From NCBI GenBank assembly GCA_963989385.1, contig OZ022502.1, positions 8,338,501-8,402,500 of the forward strand: 64,000 nt of DNA. The letters are read 5' to 3'. Shown one piece after another: positions 21,453 to 31,862 of this stretch. Position 1 is the stretch's first letter; each line of letters starts with the position of its first letter. The translations under genes were made by a program, and so were the position numbers. Source of the DNA: Ctena decussata. Taxonomy: Eukaryota; Mollusca; Bivalvia; Lucinida; Lucinidae. A model generated the notes under the pieces. It worked only from the letters and a program-made list of their open reading frames with translations, had not been told where the DNA came from and did no database searches.

Positions 21453-23371
21453 AAACAAGAGGGCCATGAGGCCCTGAATTGCTCACCTGATATTGCCAAA
21501 CTGAGAGAGTTCTGGGTCAAAAGTCAAAGAATGGCCTTGACCGCTTGTACTCATAAACCTTCATGTACTCATAAGAATGAATGTATATATGAATTTTTAG
21601 GCCTAAATCTTCAAAACTTTCCTGGAAATCTTATGTTCTAGCATTTTCCCATATTTGACCTTGCCGTAAAATGGTCAAGGTCAACCCAAGGTCATCATTT
21701 TCAACAATCTAGATAGTACTGGAGTACCCACTGCTACATACTAAGTTTCAAGGCCTTCGGTCAGTTGCTTCTGGAGTAGAAGATTTTTAAAGGTTTTTAC
21801 CATATATGGGCCTGGCAGCCATGTTGGTCATGTGACCTGGACCATCTGAACAAATTTACATTCTCTCAACCCCTGGAGGCTCTATATGAAATTTGGTTAC
21901 AATTGGAACAGTGTTTTTTGAGGAGATTGATATTGTCAAAATATATCGGGTCAGGGGCAAAAGTCAAGTATGGGCCTTGACCTCTTGTACTCATAAATCT
22001 TCATGTACTCATTAAGATGAATGCATATACCAATTTTTAGGCCTAAATCTTCAAAACTTTTCAGGAAATCTTATGTTATAGCTTTTTCCAATATTTGGCC
22101 TTGCCGTAAAATGGTAACGGTCAACCCAAGGTCACCATTTTCAACAATCTAGATAGTACTGGAGTACCCAATGCTACATACTAAGTTTCAAGGCCTTCGG
22201 TCAATTGGTTCTGGAGTCGAAGATTTTTAAAGGTTTTTACCATAATGGGTGTGATGGCCATGTTGATAATGTGACCAGGACCGTTTGAACAAATTTTCAT
22301 TCTCTTAACCCATGGAAACTCTATTTGAAATTTGGTTACAATTGGCCATCAGGTTTTTGAGGAGATTGTTTGAAATTGTCATAATATGACAGTTCTGGGT
22401 CAAAGGTCATAGAATGACCTTGCCTTTTGTACTAAAAAAATCTTCATGTTCTCATTAAGATGACTGCATATACCAATTTTTAGGCTAAAATCTTCAAAAC
22501 TTTCCATGAAATCTTATGTTCTAGCATTTTCCAATATTTGACCTTGCCGTAAAATGGTCAAGGTCAAACCAAGGTCATCATTTTCAATAAATTAGATAGT
22601 ACTGGAGTATCAAATGCTACATACTAAGTTTCAAGGCCTTCGGTCAATTGTTTCTAGAGAAGAAGGTTTTTAACGGTTTTTACCATATATGGGCATTGGC
22701 GGCCAAGTTGGTCATGTGACCTGGACCGTTTGAACAAATTTTCATTCCCTTAACCCCTGGAGGCTCTATATGAAATTTGGTTACAATTGGCCCAGTGGCT
22801 TTTGAGGAGATTGTTTGAAATTGTCAAAATATGACAGTTCCGCGTCAAAGGTCAAAGAATGACCTTGACCTCTTGTACTCATAAATCTTTATGTACTCAT
22901 TAAGATGACTGTAGATATCAATTTTTAGCCCAAAATCTTTAATAGTTTCCAAGATATCTTATGTTCTAGCATTTTGCCATATAAAAGCATAAGGAAGCAA
23001 ATTTGACCTTATCGTAAAAAATGTCAAGGTCAACCCAAGGTCATAATTTGAACAATCTTGGTAGTACTCGTGTACACGATGCTACATACCAAGTTTCAAG
23101 GCCATCAGCCTATTGGTTCTGGAGAAGAAGATTTTTTTAGGTTTTTACCATATATGGGCATGGCGGCCATGTTGGTCATGTGACCAGGACCGTTTGAACA
23201 ACTTTTCGTTCCTAAGGTCCCAAGAGGCTATATATGAAATTTGGTTACAATTGGCCCAGCGGTTTCAGAGGAGAAGTTGTTTGAAATTGTGGACGGACGA
23301 CGTACAATGACGGACGACGGAGCCTTACCATCCTATAAGCTCCCCGGGAGCCTCTGGCTCGGGTGAGCTAA
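21453..23371 (+). mobile_element. Pearl/HINE-like P1 element (copy with 455-bp units)
   Basis: The 5' hairpin AGGGCC-ATGA-GGCCCT is followed by GCTCACCTGA. Four tandem units of roughly 455 bp share TTCATGTACTCATTAAGATG, TTTGACCTTGCCGTAAAATG, GTACTGGAGTACCCA and ATATGGGCATGGCGGCCATG. A GACGGACGAC microsatellite lies at about 23291-23322. The 3' hairpin is altered (CTCCCCGGGAGCC with GGCTCGGGTGAGCT) but still pairs. The core is related to the copy at 3809. No protein is encoded. Confidence 0.85.
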
Positions 23372-23384
23372 GAAGATCATATGA

Positions 23385-23592
23385 TCCGATACTGTCGCAC
23401 CCGATTCGTTACTGTCACAAGACCCTCCTGTAAGTCTCAATAGGTTATCTGCCCTTAAAATAAATAAATCTAGTTAATTTGACATGGATAGATAGAAGGA
23501 TACTTTGCATTTGTTATGTGTAATAACATACATGCTTTACAACAAAACAGGAGTTTTATTGAACTTGGTCCGATACTGTCGAGTCCACTGTA
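23385..23592. repeat. Dispersed repeat Y, copy 2
   Basis: GATCCGATACTGTCGCACC at the left is followed by AATAGGTTATCTGCCCTTAA and the blocks shared with 16754-16935. It ends with TCCGATACTGTCGAGTCCAC. The P1 element at 21453 ends just upstream. No coding capacity. Confidence 0.65.
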
Positions 23593-24143
23593 AGATGGTC
23601 CCTAGAAAGTTCTTCCTGCAATTGGAAATTTTTCAACTTGCAGTTGAGAAAAAAAGATACTTATTTGAATTGGGACTGGTGCCTTTTATAGGCACCACTT
23701 ATATAGAAAAACAAATCACTGATGTAGCTTACCAACAACAAGTTTCAACAACGAGAAGTTTTTATTTACTCCAGGCCCATTGCGGGAATAAGAGCTAAAA
23801 TGAAAGATGAAACAAACATATATACAAACATATAAATGGCATGTGAAGTACATAATTATGCACAAAGTTTTAAATGTCACAACACTTAAGCATGAAAATC
23901 CTGAGAATCCGGACCCCAGTTATTTGCTGAATTCACTCACCTGAAGAGCAGTAAAAGTACTTTGAACAGTGTAAACCCCAAGCAGCCTGCTCCACTTGAA
24001 GCAGACCACTCCGGGTTCACACCTCCTCTATACTGAAGTCCGAAAACTAAGGACAATCACAACAAAAGTCAGGAAAAGATTATACTATAAGAGAAACAAA
24101 ACTGCTTATAAATGTTTTTAAGAGGAAGATGGTAGTTTCTGTA
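23593..24143. other. No gene seen; probable retrotransposon 3' flank
   Basis: Lies beyond the stop codon of the minus-strand reverse transcriptase at 24144 and may hold part of its 3' untranslated region. No ORF or repeat was recognised. Confidence 0.4.
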
Positions 24144-24478
24144 TTATTTGAATTTAGTAAGTATTATCTTTATAAAAAGTGCTAATTTAGTCAAGACTGT
24201 TCTATCATCAGAGGTCAGTAATTTCTCAAATTTTATAGTATTAGGTGATTGAAAGCTCCACAGAGGGAGGAGTTTAAGCCTGCTTCTGTTAAAGTACTCA
24301 CAGTTAAACAGATAATGAAACTCTTCTGTTAAAGTACTCACAGTTAAACAGATAATGAAACTCGTCTCCTAACTCATTTTTATTACACAATTGGCAAATG
24401 CGTTCATTTCTTTCAATGTTTAAAAAGCGGCCCTTCTCAATGGGTAGTTTATGACTGAGACATCTGAATTTACATATA
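24144..24478 (-). pseudogene. Retrotransposon C-terminal zinc-knuckle segment
   Basis: Translates to RICKFRCLSHKLPIEKGRFL, then ICQLCNKNELGDEFHYLFNC: a C-x2-C-x8-H-x4-C array typical of the C-terminus of CR1/RTE/Jockey-like non-LTR elements. A 40-bp tandem duplication shifts the frame inside it. The tail NTIKFEKLLTSDDRTVLTKL closes the protein at a stop codon at 24144. Confidence 0.8.
24284..24363. repeat. 40-bp tandem duplication inside the retrotransposon ORF
   Basis: TTCTGTTAAAGTACTCACAG and the following 20 bases occur twice (24284-24323 and 24324-24363) without mismatch. Forty is not a multiple of three, so it breaks the frame and repeats the FHYLFNCEYFN segment. Confidence 0.95.
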
Positions 24479-24611
24479 CGAGTGGCGTTCGAAAAGTAAT
24501 GCAAATGACGTAATTTCTCGGTAACCAATATAAAAACAGAACTTCTGATGGCAAAAACACATACAGCTATATTATGCGTAGGAAAGTCTGCAAACATGGT
24601 GTATTTTTTTT

Positions 24612-25762
24612 AACAAGAGCTGTCGCCTGACAGCATAGCTCGCCTGAATAGGTGCTTGCCCATCACACAGTCGCTATGGTGGTGTGGACTGCTATGTATA
24701 AAACTTCAGGCAAGCATGTCCATAATGACAACACATTTATAAACAAAAGCTATCTCAGAAGTGTCTTAAAATAAAAAAAAAAAATCCACATGAAATTTCT
24801 AAGTCCATGAGCTTGAGGTTAAAGAACTAAGGGGTAGGGGGGAGGGGGAGGAGGGCAGGGCTAGGATGTATCAAAGCCTTTAACCGTTATCTAACATCAG
24901 TCCAAGTATTAGTATCAACTGAGTCCATTGTGGCACTGTGAAATTATGTCTTCATTAATATAAAACTAATCAAAATCTTTAAGACAAAACTCAAAGTCCA
25001 TGACCTTGACATCAAGGTCATCCAGTCGGGTAAGTATATAGTGTTTTGTAAAAACTCAAAAAAGTGTCTAATATCAGTTCAAGTGTAAACTATATCTCTG
25101 CCAAGCATTATGAATCAGTACGCAATTAGAAAACTTTAATAAAAACCAAATTTCCTAAGTCCCTGACCTTGACATCAAGGTCACCGAGCAGGGCTGGGGT
25201 AGTACTCTGTAAAACTTTGGACTAATATCTAACTACAGTGCAAATATAAAAAGAATTCATCTATGGGTTCAGGAGATATGTGTGATTAAAAAACTTTAAC
25301 CAAAACATCCAATCAATAAAAAGTCAATTTTCTAAGTCCATGACCTTGACATCAAGGTCACTGAGGGGGTTGGGGGTAGTACCTTGGAAAACTTCAGGCC
25401 AATATCTAACTACAGTGCAAGTATCAAAGGAATCCATCCATGGGTTAAGGAGATACTGGGCTTTAGAAAACTTTAACCAAAACATCCAGTCTCAAAAAAC
25501 TCCCAATTTTCTAAGTCCATGACCTTGACACCAAGGTCAAGGAGTGGGGTGGGGGTGGTACCATGTTAAACTTTGGACCAATATCTAACTACAGTGCAAG
25601 TATCAAAAGAATCCATCCATGGGTTAGGGAGATATAGGTCTTTAAAAAACTTTAACCAAAACATCCAATCCGGACGCCGACGCGGACGCGGACGCTGACG
25701 CTGACGCGGACGCCGTGGTGACAACAATAGCTCTTCCTGAACTTTCGTTCAGGCGAGCTAAA
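24612..25762 (+). mobile_element. Pearl-like element, family P2 (copy 1)
   Basis: The 5' end AACAAGAGCTGTCGCCTGAC contains a GCTGTC-GCCT-GACAGC hairpin followed by TAGCTCGCCTGAA. The core is four ~175-bp units, each with TCTAAGTCCATGACCTTGAC and the palindrome TGACCTTGACATCAAGGTCA (25001, 25164, 25341; one change at 25520). The microsatellite is GACGCGGACGCTGACGC. The 3' hairpin CCTGAACTTTCGTTCAGG ends GCGAGCTAAAA. It is inserted at an A|A site in mariner MITE 1. Confidence 0.88.
25001..25020. promoter_or_regulatory. Everted nuclear-receptor repeat (ER8), one of eight
   Basis: TGACCTTGACATCAAGGTCA has two TCAAGGTCA extended half-sites back to back (TGACCT, eight bases, AGGTCA). Equivalent sites are at 25164, 25341, 25520, 27876, 28040, 28203 and 28382, one per core unit in both long P2 copies. 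Extended half-sites of this type are bound by monomeric receptors such as the FTZ-F1 and ERR families. Activity here is inference. Confidence 0.45.
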
Positions 25763-26530
25763 AAGGGCGCATTTTTATCTTCTTTGAAAGAGGTATACCC
25801 TAAAGACACTGCAAAATTTTAGTTTAGTAGGCCGTAATTTATATAACGTCAGTCTTTGATTTGTTTTTATATTTGCTACTTAAAGACAATACCCAGGCAA
25901 TGTTGTCCTGAAAATATCATGGATTTTTTTTTTTACTCTGGGTTCCATACTGGCCCGAGAATATGGATTATGTAGTAGCAAATTCCCCATTTCTATTAGA
26001 ATTTAAATGATTTTGTAATGAAAACAAGTGTATTAGCATTCAAAATCTTGTCAGCATGAGCATTTACATGGTTCAACGAAAACCTGTCAATAAATTCAAA
26101 TTAATGCCAAAAACGAAGCCTCTACAAGCTTTTAAAAATGACGTTAGTGTATAATACAATGACGTCATAAGAAGTGCGCATTGCTTTGCCAAGAATAAAT
26201 CGATAACAATTGCCACCCTTCTAACTTTTGTATGAATATTGTAGGCAACAATGGACAAGCAACTGACAAAGATTAATTTTGTATTTGCAATGATATTTGA
26301 CTTGAATGCCCAACACTGAAACGATTTTACATATGAAATTAGCCCAGTGGGATGACAGGGGCCTAATAAAATGCGTTGTAAGTCAATATGAAAAGGTGTC
26401 TTTGTACAGCGTTTGGTATCATTGTAAAGATAAAATGTAGTGGTTTCAGTATATGCAAAGCATTCATACCCAGTTTTCCCCTGAACAAAGTTATGAGACC
26501 ATTTGCATTACTTTTCGAACGCCCCTCGTA

Positions 26531-27436
26531 TATTTAGATAATGGCAATGGAAGAATGTTGAAATATTTCTCAAAGCAAAAATCTTTTTTGTATAACCTAT
26601 AATTTAAACATTTTTCAGCTTCATCAATGTTGCTTTTCCATGCTTGCTTAAATTGATCAGCTATCCTAGTTTTAATTTTGTTTTTAAAGGCTGCCTGAGA
26701 ATAGAAGGTATTATGATTCAACCAAATATCTGAAAATCCCAACGCATTTAGTGTATCATGTACTCTTTGTATCCAATCAGAATGAAATAAGTCATTTACA
26801 TGTAGATAGTGCATAAGCTGATATAATTTATAACAGATTTTGTCCTTTTTACCACTAACTATTCTATACCAAAAACTTAGAACTCTGCTTTTTACCTTCA
26901 AATGCAGTGGCATAGTACCAAGCTCTCCATAGATCATAATACTAGGTGTGGTTTGTTTTACATCCAACAAGGATTTACAGAATTTAAGATAAAATTGGTC
27001 AATTATATCAACAGTTTCACAGCCGCAAACCTCAGTACCATACAGTAATATAGGGGTAATCATGCTATCAAACAAGTGTAACTGGATGTCAATAGGCAAA
27101 AATAATTTTCTTGCTTTCCTTACTAATGAGAACATAGCTTTTCTAGCTTGATCTACTAGATGTTTTTTAGTTTTACCAAATTTTCCATTACAATTCAATT
27201 TAATGCCTAAGTAGCTGAAATCATCTACAATTTCAATGGGTTCACCATTATAATAAAAATCAGGCTTTTGCCTTATTTTTCCTTTAGAGAAAATCACCAC
27301 TTTAGTTTTAGATGTATTAACTTTTAACTTCCATGTGTCACAATATGACTGCATTGTATCTAGAGCAATTTGTAATTCTTCAAGAGACTCTGCAAAAACA
27401 ACCGTATCATCTGTGTACAGCAGCAAGTACAGCTTA
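26531..27436 (-). pseudogene. Reverse transcriptase C-terminal half of the 24-30 kb element
   Basis: An open frame of about 300 codons. It begins at FKLYLLLYTDDTVVFAES, with the YTDD catalytic motif intact, and continues through ALDTMQSYCDTWKLKVN, SKTKVVIFSKG, DDFSYLGIKL and the thumb/connector region (SMITPILLYGTEVCG). The upstream part of the domain is cut off by the P2 element at 27437. The downstream end is cut by mariner MITE 1 after LPLPLSKY. Confidence 0.9.
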
Positions 27437-28614
27437 AACAAGAGCTGTCGCCCGACAGCATAGCTCGCCTGAATTGGTGCTTGCCCATCACATAGCCGCT
27501 ATGGTGGTGTGGACTGTTATGCATAAAACTTCAGGCAAGCATGTACAAAATTAAAACACATTTATAAACAAAAGCTATCTCAGAAATAAGTCTTAAAATA
27601 AAATTAAAATAAAAAAAATGAAAAAAAAAATCCATGTCCATGAGTCCATGAGCTTGAGGTAAAAAAAAAAACTGAGGGGTGGGGGTGGGTGGGGGTGGGG
27701 GTGGGTGGGGGTGGGGGGGGGGGGGTAGGGGGGAGGCTAAGCTGTACCATCAACCATTATCTAACATCAGTCCAAGTATTAGTATCAACTGAGTCCATCA
27801 TCGTAGCACTGTGAAATTATGTCTTCATAAATATAAAACTTTAACCAAAATCTTTAAGACAAAATTCTAAGTCGATGACCTTGACTTCAAGGTCATCCAG
27901 TGGGGTAAGTATAAGGTGTTTTGTAAAAACTCAAAAAAGTGTCTAACATCAGTTCAAGTATAAACTAAATCTCTGCAAAGCATTATGAATCAGTATGCAA
28001 TTACAAAACTTTAATAAAGACCAAAATTTCCTAAGTCCCTGACCTTGACATCAAGGTCACTGAGCGGGGTTGGGGTAGTATTCTGTAGCTCTAGCTACAG
28101 GGCAAATATAAAAAGAATTCATCAATGGGTTCAGGAGATATGTGTCTTTAAAAGACTTGAACCAAAACATCCAATCAATAAAAAGACAATTTTCTAAGTC
28201 CATGACCTTGACATCAAGGTCACTGAGGGGGGTGGGGGTAGTACCTTCAAAAACTTTAGACCAATATCTAACTTCAGTGCAAGTATCAAAGGAATCCATC
28301 CATGGGTTAAGGAGATATTGGGCTTTATAAAACTTTAACCAAAACATCCAGTCCAAAAAAACTCCCAATTTTCTAAGTCCATGACCTTGACATCAAGGTC
28401 ACTGAGTGGGGTGGGGGTGGTACCCTGATAAAGTTTGGACCAATATCTAACTACAGTGCAAGTATCAAAAGAATCCATCCATGGGTTAAGGAGATATAGG
28501 TCTTTAAAAAACTTTAACCAAAACATCCAATTTGAAAGCCGACGCGGACGCGGACGCTGACGCCATGGTGACAACAATAGCTCTTCCTGAACTTTCGTTC
28601 AGGCGAGCTAAAAA
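27437..28614 (+). mobile_element. Pearl-like element, family P2 (copy 2) in reverse transcriptase
   Basis: Same ends as the copy at 24612: AACAAGAGCTGTCGCCCGAC, then TAGCTCGCCTGAA at the 5' side, and TCCTGAACTTTCGTTCAGG then CGAGCTAAA at the 3' side. It has four ER8-bearing units (27876, 28040, 28203, 28382). A long GGGTGGGGGT tract (27673-27740) is expanded relative to the other copy. It separates DIEVF from KLYLLLYTDD of the host retrotransposon. Removing it leaves TTT/AAG in frame, so it inserted at T|T without a target duplication. Confidence 0.9.
27673..27740 (+). repeat. G-rich tract, quadruplex-prone
   Basis: A run of GGGGTGGGTGGGGGTGGG-type units ending in a G homopolymer, within the P2 element. 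The equivalent place in the other copy (about 24833-24862) is shorter and interrupted by A. The exact length may be affected by sequencing error. Confidence 0.85.
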
Positions 28615-29290
28615 TACTTCAATGTCATCATTATTCAAAATAGAACCAATATCTCCAGACAGAGTGGACAGACCATTGTATGAATTAGACATGAACTGGA
28701 CAAGATCATTTAGAAACAATGAGAACAATATTGGTGACAAATTCTCACCTTGATGCACACCGGACATACTGCTAAAAAACACAGACATGTTTCCACCTGC
28801 TTTTACACAAGATTTAGCATTATCATAAATATTAAAAATTACCTTGAAAATTTTGCCATCAACATTATTACGTAATAACTTTCTCCAAAGAGCAACCCTG
28901 TTAACAGAGTCAAAAGCTTTACGGTACTCAATAAATGCACAGTATAAACGCTTTTTCTTGTAAAGATAAAAGTCAATTAACATTTTTAAGTGAGAAAATA
29001 TGAACTGCAGTGCTATAATGCTTTCTGAAACCTGCTTGCTCTTCTATTAGTAGTCCTGTTGATTCTAAGTAATTATTTAATCTTTTGTTCAAAACAGCAG
29101 TGAACAACTTCCCGAAACAGCTTAAAATGGTTATACCTCCATAGTTGTCTGGATCATTTTTATCACCTTTATTTTTATAAATTGGTAAAATTGTACCTTT
29201 AGACCAAGCTTCTGGTATTATTCCCATGTTTATAACAAGATTAAAAAATTTACAGTAAGTGGGTAAATAGAACTTACTTTCTGATATGGA
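28615..29290 (-). pseudogene. Reverse transcriptase N-terminal/palm segment
   Basis: The minus strand reads NMGIIPEAWSKGTILPIYKN, NYGGITILSCFGKLFTAVLN, EEQAGFRKHYST, then a frameshift near 28980, then LIDFYLYKKKRLYCAFIEYR with KAFDSVNR (first catalytic Asp region replaced by E: FIEYRKAFD) and GVHQGENLSPILFSLFLNDL. These are the usual RT blocks 0-4 in order. The domain continues at 27436 beyond the inserted P2 element. Confidence 0.88.
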
Positions 29291-29476
29291 AGCCGTCGCA
29301 CACCTCAGCACGCTGACCTAACTGTGAATATTATTTAAGCTGTAAATAGGGTGATGGATTCATCATTTTAAAACTGGTTTATGGACATTCCTACATCAAC
29401 AACAACAGTTCTACTCAAGAAGAGGTGTGCCTATTTGAAGGCAGAATTTATACAACAACAACAACAACAACAACAT
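29291..29476. repeat. Short insertion with a CAA repeat
   Basis: This stretch separates YLKYSKDAM (ends near 29480) from YCKFFNLVIN of the retrotransposon and does not itself encode RT sequence. It ends in nine CAA/AAC triplets (29451-29476). It may be a small SINE-like insertion or a microsatellite-linked rearrangement; no target duplication could be defined. Confidence 0.5.
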
Positions 29477-29890
29477 AGCATCTTTGGAATATTTCAAATA
29501 TTCATTCAAAACATTATCATTCATTGACCAGGCTTTTTGATTCTTTAGGTTTAAAATCACCTTTGAGATTTCTTCCACAGTAATTGGAGCATTAAGTTCT
29601 GTGTTAAAATTGGAGAGATTTTCTAAATCAATGTCATCAAAGTCATTTTCAGGTGTACCTTCATTTAATTTGCTAAAATGCTCATAAAAGGATTCAACAG
29701 ATACATTTTGTAATTTATTCCTACCTTCAGATGAGTATTTATTTAAAACAGACCAGTATGATTTAGGATCAGAATTTTTCATTAACTTCAACTTGTTATT
29801 TCATCAAATCTCTGGTTTCTTCTTAGGAAGAATCAATAAATGCTTGTTTAAGTTGTTTACACTCTTCATTTCCTGACATTTCGGCCTGTA
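29477..29890 (-). pseudogene. Linker between endonuclease and reverse transcriptase
   Basis: Translates to KNSDPKSYWSVLNKYSSEGR, FYEHFSKLNEGTPEN, APITVEEISKVILNLKNQKA and LNEYLKYSKDAM, matching the usual spacer of CR1/Jockey/RTE-like ORF2 proteins. Upstream (about 29790-29880) the frame is broken but words such as NEECKQLKQAF persist. The endonuclease domain is absent. Confidence 0.8.
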
Positions 29891-30542
29891 CCAGCCTTCT
29901 TCAATGGAAAATGCAAGAAGACTACAACTTAGATTATATACAAAAACAATATAACATACCGTTACCCCCTGGTAGTGCTATACACTTCTTTTTGGATATA
30001 AGGTCCCACTTGTCAGAAACATTTTTGAAAAGTACAAACAAATTTTCAGTGACCCTCAACTATTGCATGACATTAAAGATATTAACCATACCATTAAGAG
30101 ACGGTAAGTTTCTCTTACAAAATTTTGCTAGTTTAGAAAATTTGGGGGTCACAACAACCGTATCAAAAGTGTATTAAGAAAAATGGCTACTTGCAGCACA
30201 TCTTGTTTTGATTTTTAATTTCTGTTCTCCTATATGATATTTTTGGTCATTCTTTATTATGGTAAGGAACAAGACCTTCTGCAAAATATAGTTGTCAATA
30301 AATTTCCTCAGTGCAAATGCTCTACCATGTACAGTTTATGATTATAGTTAGGGCTCTGAAACACATACCGCGCGGAAACACATACCGGGACGATACTAGC
30401 AGAACTATAAGGTGTACCCTCCGTTGGAATGTAAGTAGCCCCAAAAACACACTTAATGTCATAATAATCATTTAATGTAAACCATAAACAATTTTCATTT
30501 GAATTGTCAAGAATTTTAACATATGGCCATATGGTATTCTTA
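29891..30542. other. No gene recognised
   Basis: The 88-codon plus-strand ORF 29911-30177 and the 102-codon minus ORF 30308-30616 show no known motif. ACACATACCG words recur at 30360-30385. Nothing else was assigned. Confidence 0.45.
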
Positions 30543-30600
30543 ACAGTCTGGGGACTTATGGATTTCCATAACGCATATTTGTGATGGTCAACCATGCATT
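30543..30600 (+). repeat. Inverted end of repeat X
   Basis: CAGTCTGGGGACTTATGGAT and the following TTCCATAACGCATATTTGTG are the inverse complement of 34128-34176. TTAA precedes this end, and CTTAA follows the far end. Between them lies the CR1 relic, so X may be a TIR element of TTAA type with a CR1 inside. Confidence 0.65.
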
Positions 30601-30606
30601 TTAAAT

Positions 30607-31316
30607 GAACTGACACTAGAGGAAATCACTGAGGCAATCGACAATGGAGACGAGATTGATGTAATTTATCTGGATTTCTGTAAGGCCTTTGATAAGGTAC
30701 CCCACAGAAGGCTATTAAAAAAGGTGGAGGGATATGGTATCAAAGGTATAGTCCTAAGATGGATTCAGGCTTTTCTTTCAAACCGGAAACAGCGTGTGGT
30801 TATAAATGGGACCTTCTCTGAATGGCGACCAGTTACCAGTGGTATCCCGCAGGGTAGTGTTTTGGGACCAATCTTGTTTATTATTTTTATAAATGACCTG
30901 CCGGATGTAATAAAATGTTTCATAAAATTGTACGCAGATGATGCTAAAAATTTTTCAAAAGTAAATCAGGAGTTGGATAAAGTAGTACTTCAAGGAGATA
31001 TCTGTAGATCAGAATCTTGGGCAGCCGAATGGAAAATGTTTTACAACATCCCCAAATGCAAACATCTCCATTTTGGGAAGGAAGAAAATATTGCGGACTA
31101 CATCATGATCCCTGATACTGAGGAAATAGTGATTAAAAAGGTAAAACACGAAAAAGATCTAGGTGTGACAGTTGACAGTAATCTTCTTTTCCGAGAGCAC
31201 ATATCCAATAAAGTGGCAACAGCAAACAAAATCTTAGGTTTGATATTCAGAACCTTCACCTGTATGGATAAGGACATGTTTTTAAATCTGTTCAAAACAC
31301 TTGTGAGACCGCATCT
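30607..31316 (+). pseudogene. CR1-like reverse transcriptase, 5'-truncated, first part
   Basis: An open frame running LEEITEAIDNGDEIDVIYLD, FCKAFDKVPHRRLL, SNRKQRVVINGTFSEW, VTSGIPQGSVLGPILFIIF, INDLPD, KLYADDAKNF (catalytic YADD intact), then KHEKDLGVTVDSNLLFREHI and LFKTLVRPHL. This is the characteristic block order of CR1/L2-type elements. The N-terminus and endonuclease are lost at 30606. The frame is cut after VRPHL by the 2.34-kb TIR element and resumes at 33663. Confidence 0.9.
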
Positions 31317-31862
31317 GGGCATGTTCAAAAAAAATGTGACCAAAGTGTGACATTGGAGGTCAAAAATAAACACTCTGCCATAGTTTTAAGTTTTATTTCA
31401 GACTTATCTACAGTGCTTCCAGTTTACAAAACTGTATAAATTTTAATAATAGCATTACTAATAAAAATTTTATGACAATTTTTGTGAAGGAATTTACACC
31501 CAAAATCTGTTAAAATGACCAAATTTTATGAAAGCTTTGGAAGGCTAAAATCATGATCCTATCACTTTAAGTTTCTATTATTTGGTGCAGGGCACTTCCA
31601 AATTATGTAAATAAGTGCTGTTTTCTGTCAGAAACTGCTGTGTGATATAAAAACTCAAATTTTAACTTCATTTGACACACTTTATTAGATGTAGAGTTCT
31701 AAAAACTTTCATATCTTTTATTTACTTGACTGTACCTAAATAAAATGTTCATCGGGATGATGCCATATGAGTAGAGAACTATTCTAGAAAATGATTGTTC
31801 ATATAAAAAGATATAGGTAGTGGTGATGCCATGTCAAAAATGTGCAAAAAGATTCAAGGAAT

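Larger units (their letters stand above)
24479..26528. mobile_element. Mariner-type MITE 1 (about 900 bp, carrying a P2 element)
   Basis: The left end CGAGTGGCGTTCGAAAAGTA and the inverted right end CGAGGGGCGTTCGAAAAGTA match, continuing AATGCAAATG. TA flanks both sides (24477-24478, 26529-26530). Removing the element and one TA restores the host frame around SKYICKF. Without the P2 element (24612-25762) it is about 900 bp, close to the MITEs at 36556 and 58039. There is no transposase ORF, so it is non-autonomous. The TA target and the CGAGGG start are typical of Tc1/mariner. Confidence 0.88.
24144..29890 (-). mobile_element. Non-LTR retrotransposon relic, heavily nested
   Basis: One element read on the minus strand from about 29890 to 24144. 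It covers the linker after the (missing) endonuclease, the reverse transcriptase domain, and a C-terminal region ending in a Cys/His-type zinc knuckle (CQLCNKNELGDEFHYLFNC). Three later transposons, a short CAA-bearing insertion, a frameshift near 28980 and a 40-bp duplication at 24284-24363 break it. Removing the mariner MITE (one TA kept) or the P2 element rejoins the reading frame, so both landed in a still-open ORF. The clade is not settled. It is inactive. Confidence 0.85.

Noticed and set aside
28532..28753. Plus-strand ORF with ADADADA repeat
   Set aside because: It is a shadow of the GACGCGGACGC microsatellite at the P2 3' end and the antisense of the reverse transcriptase.
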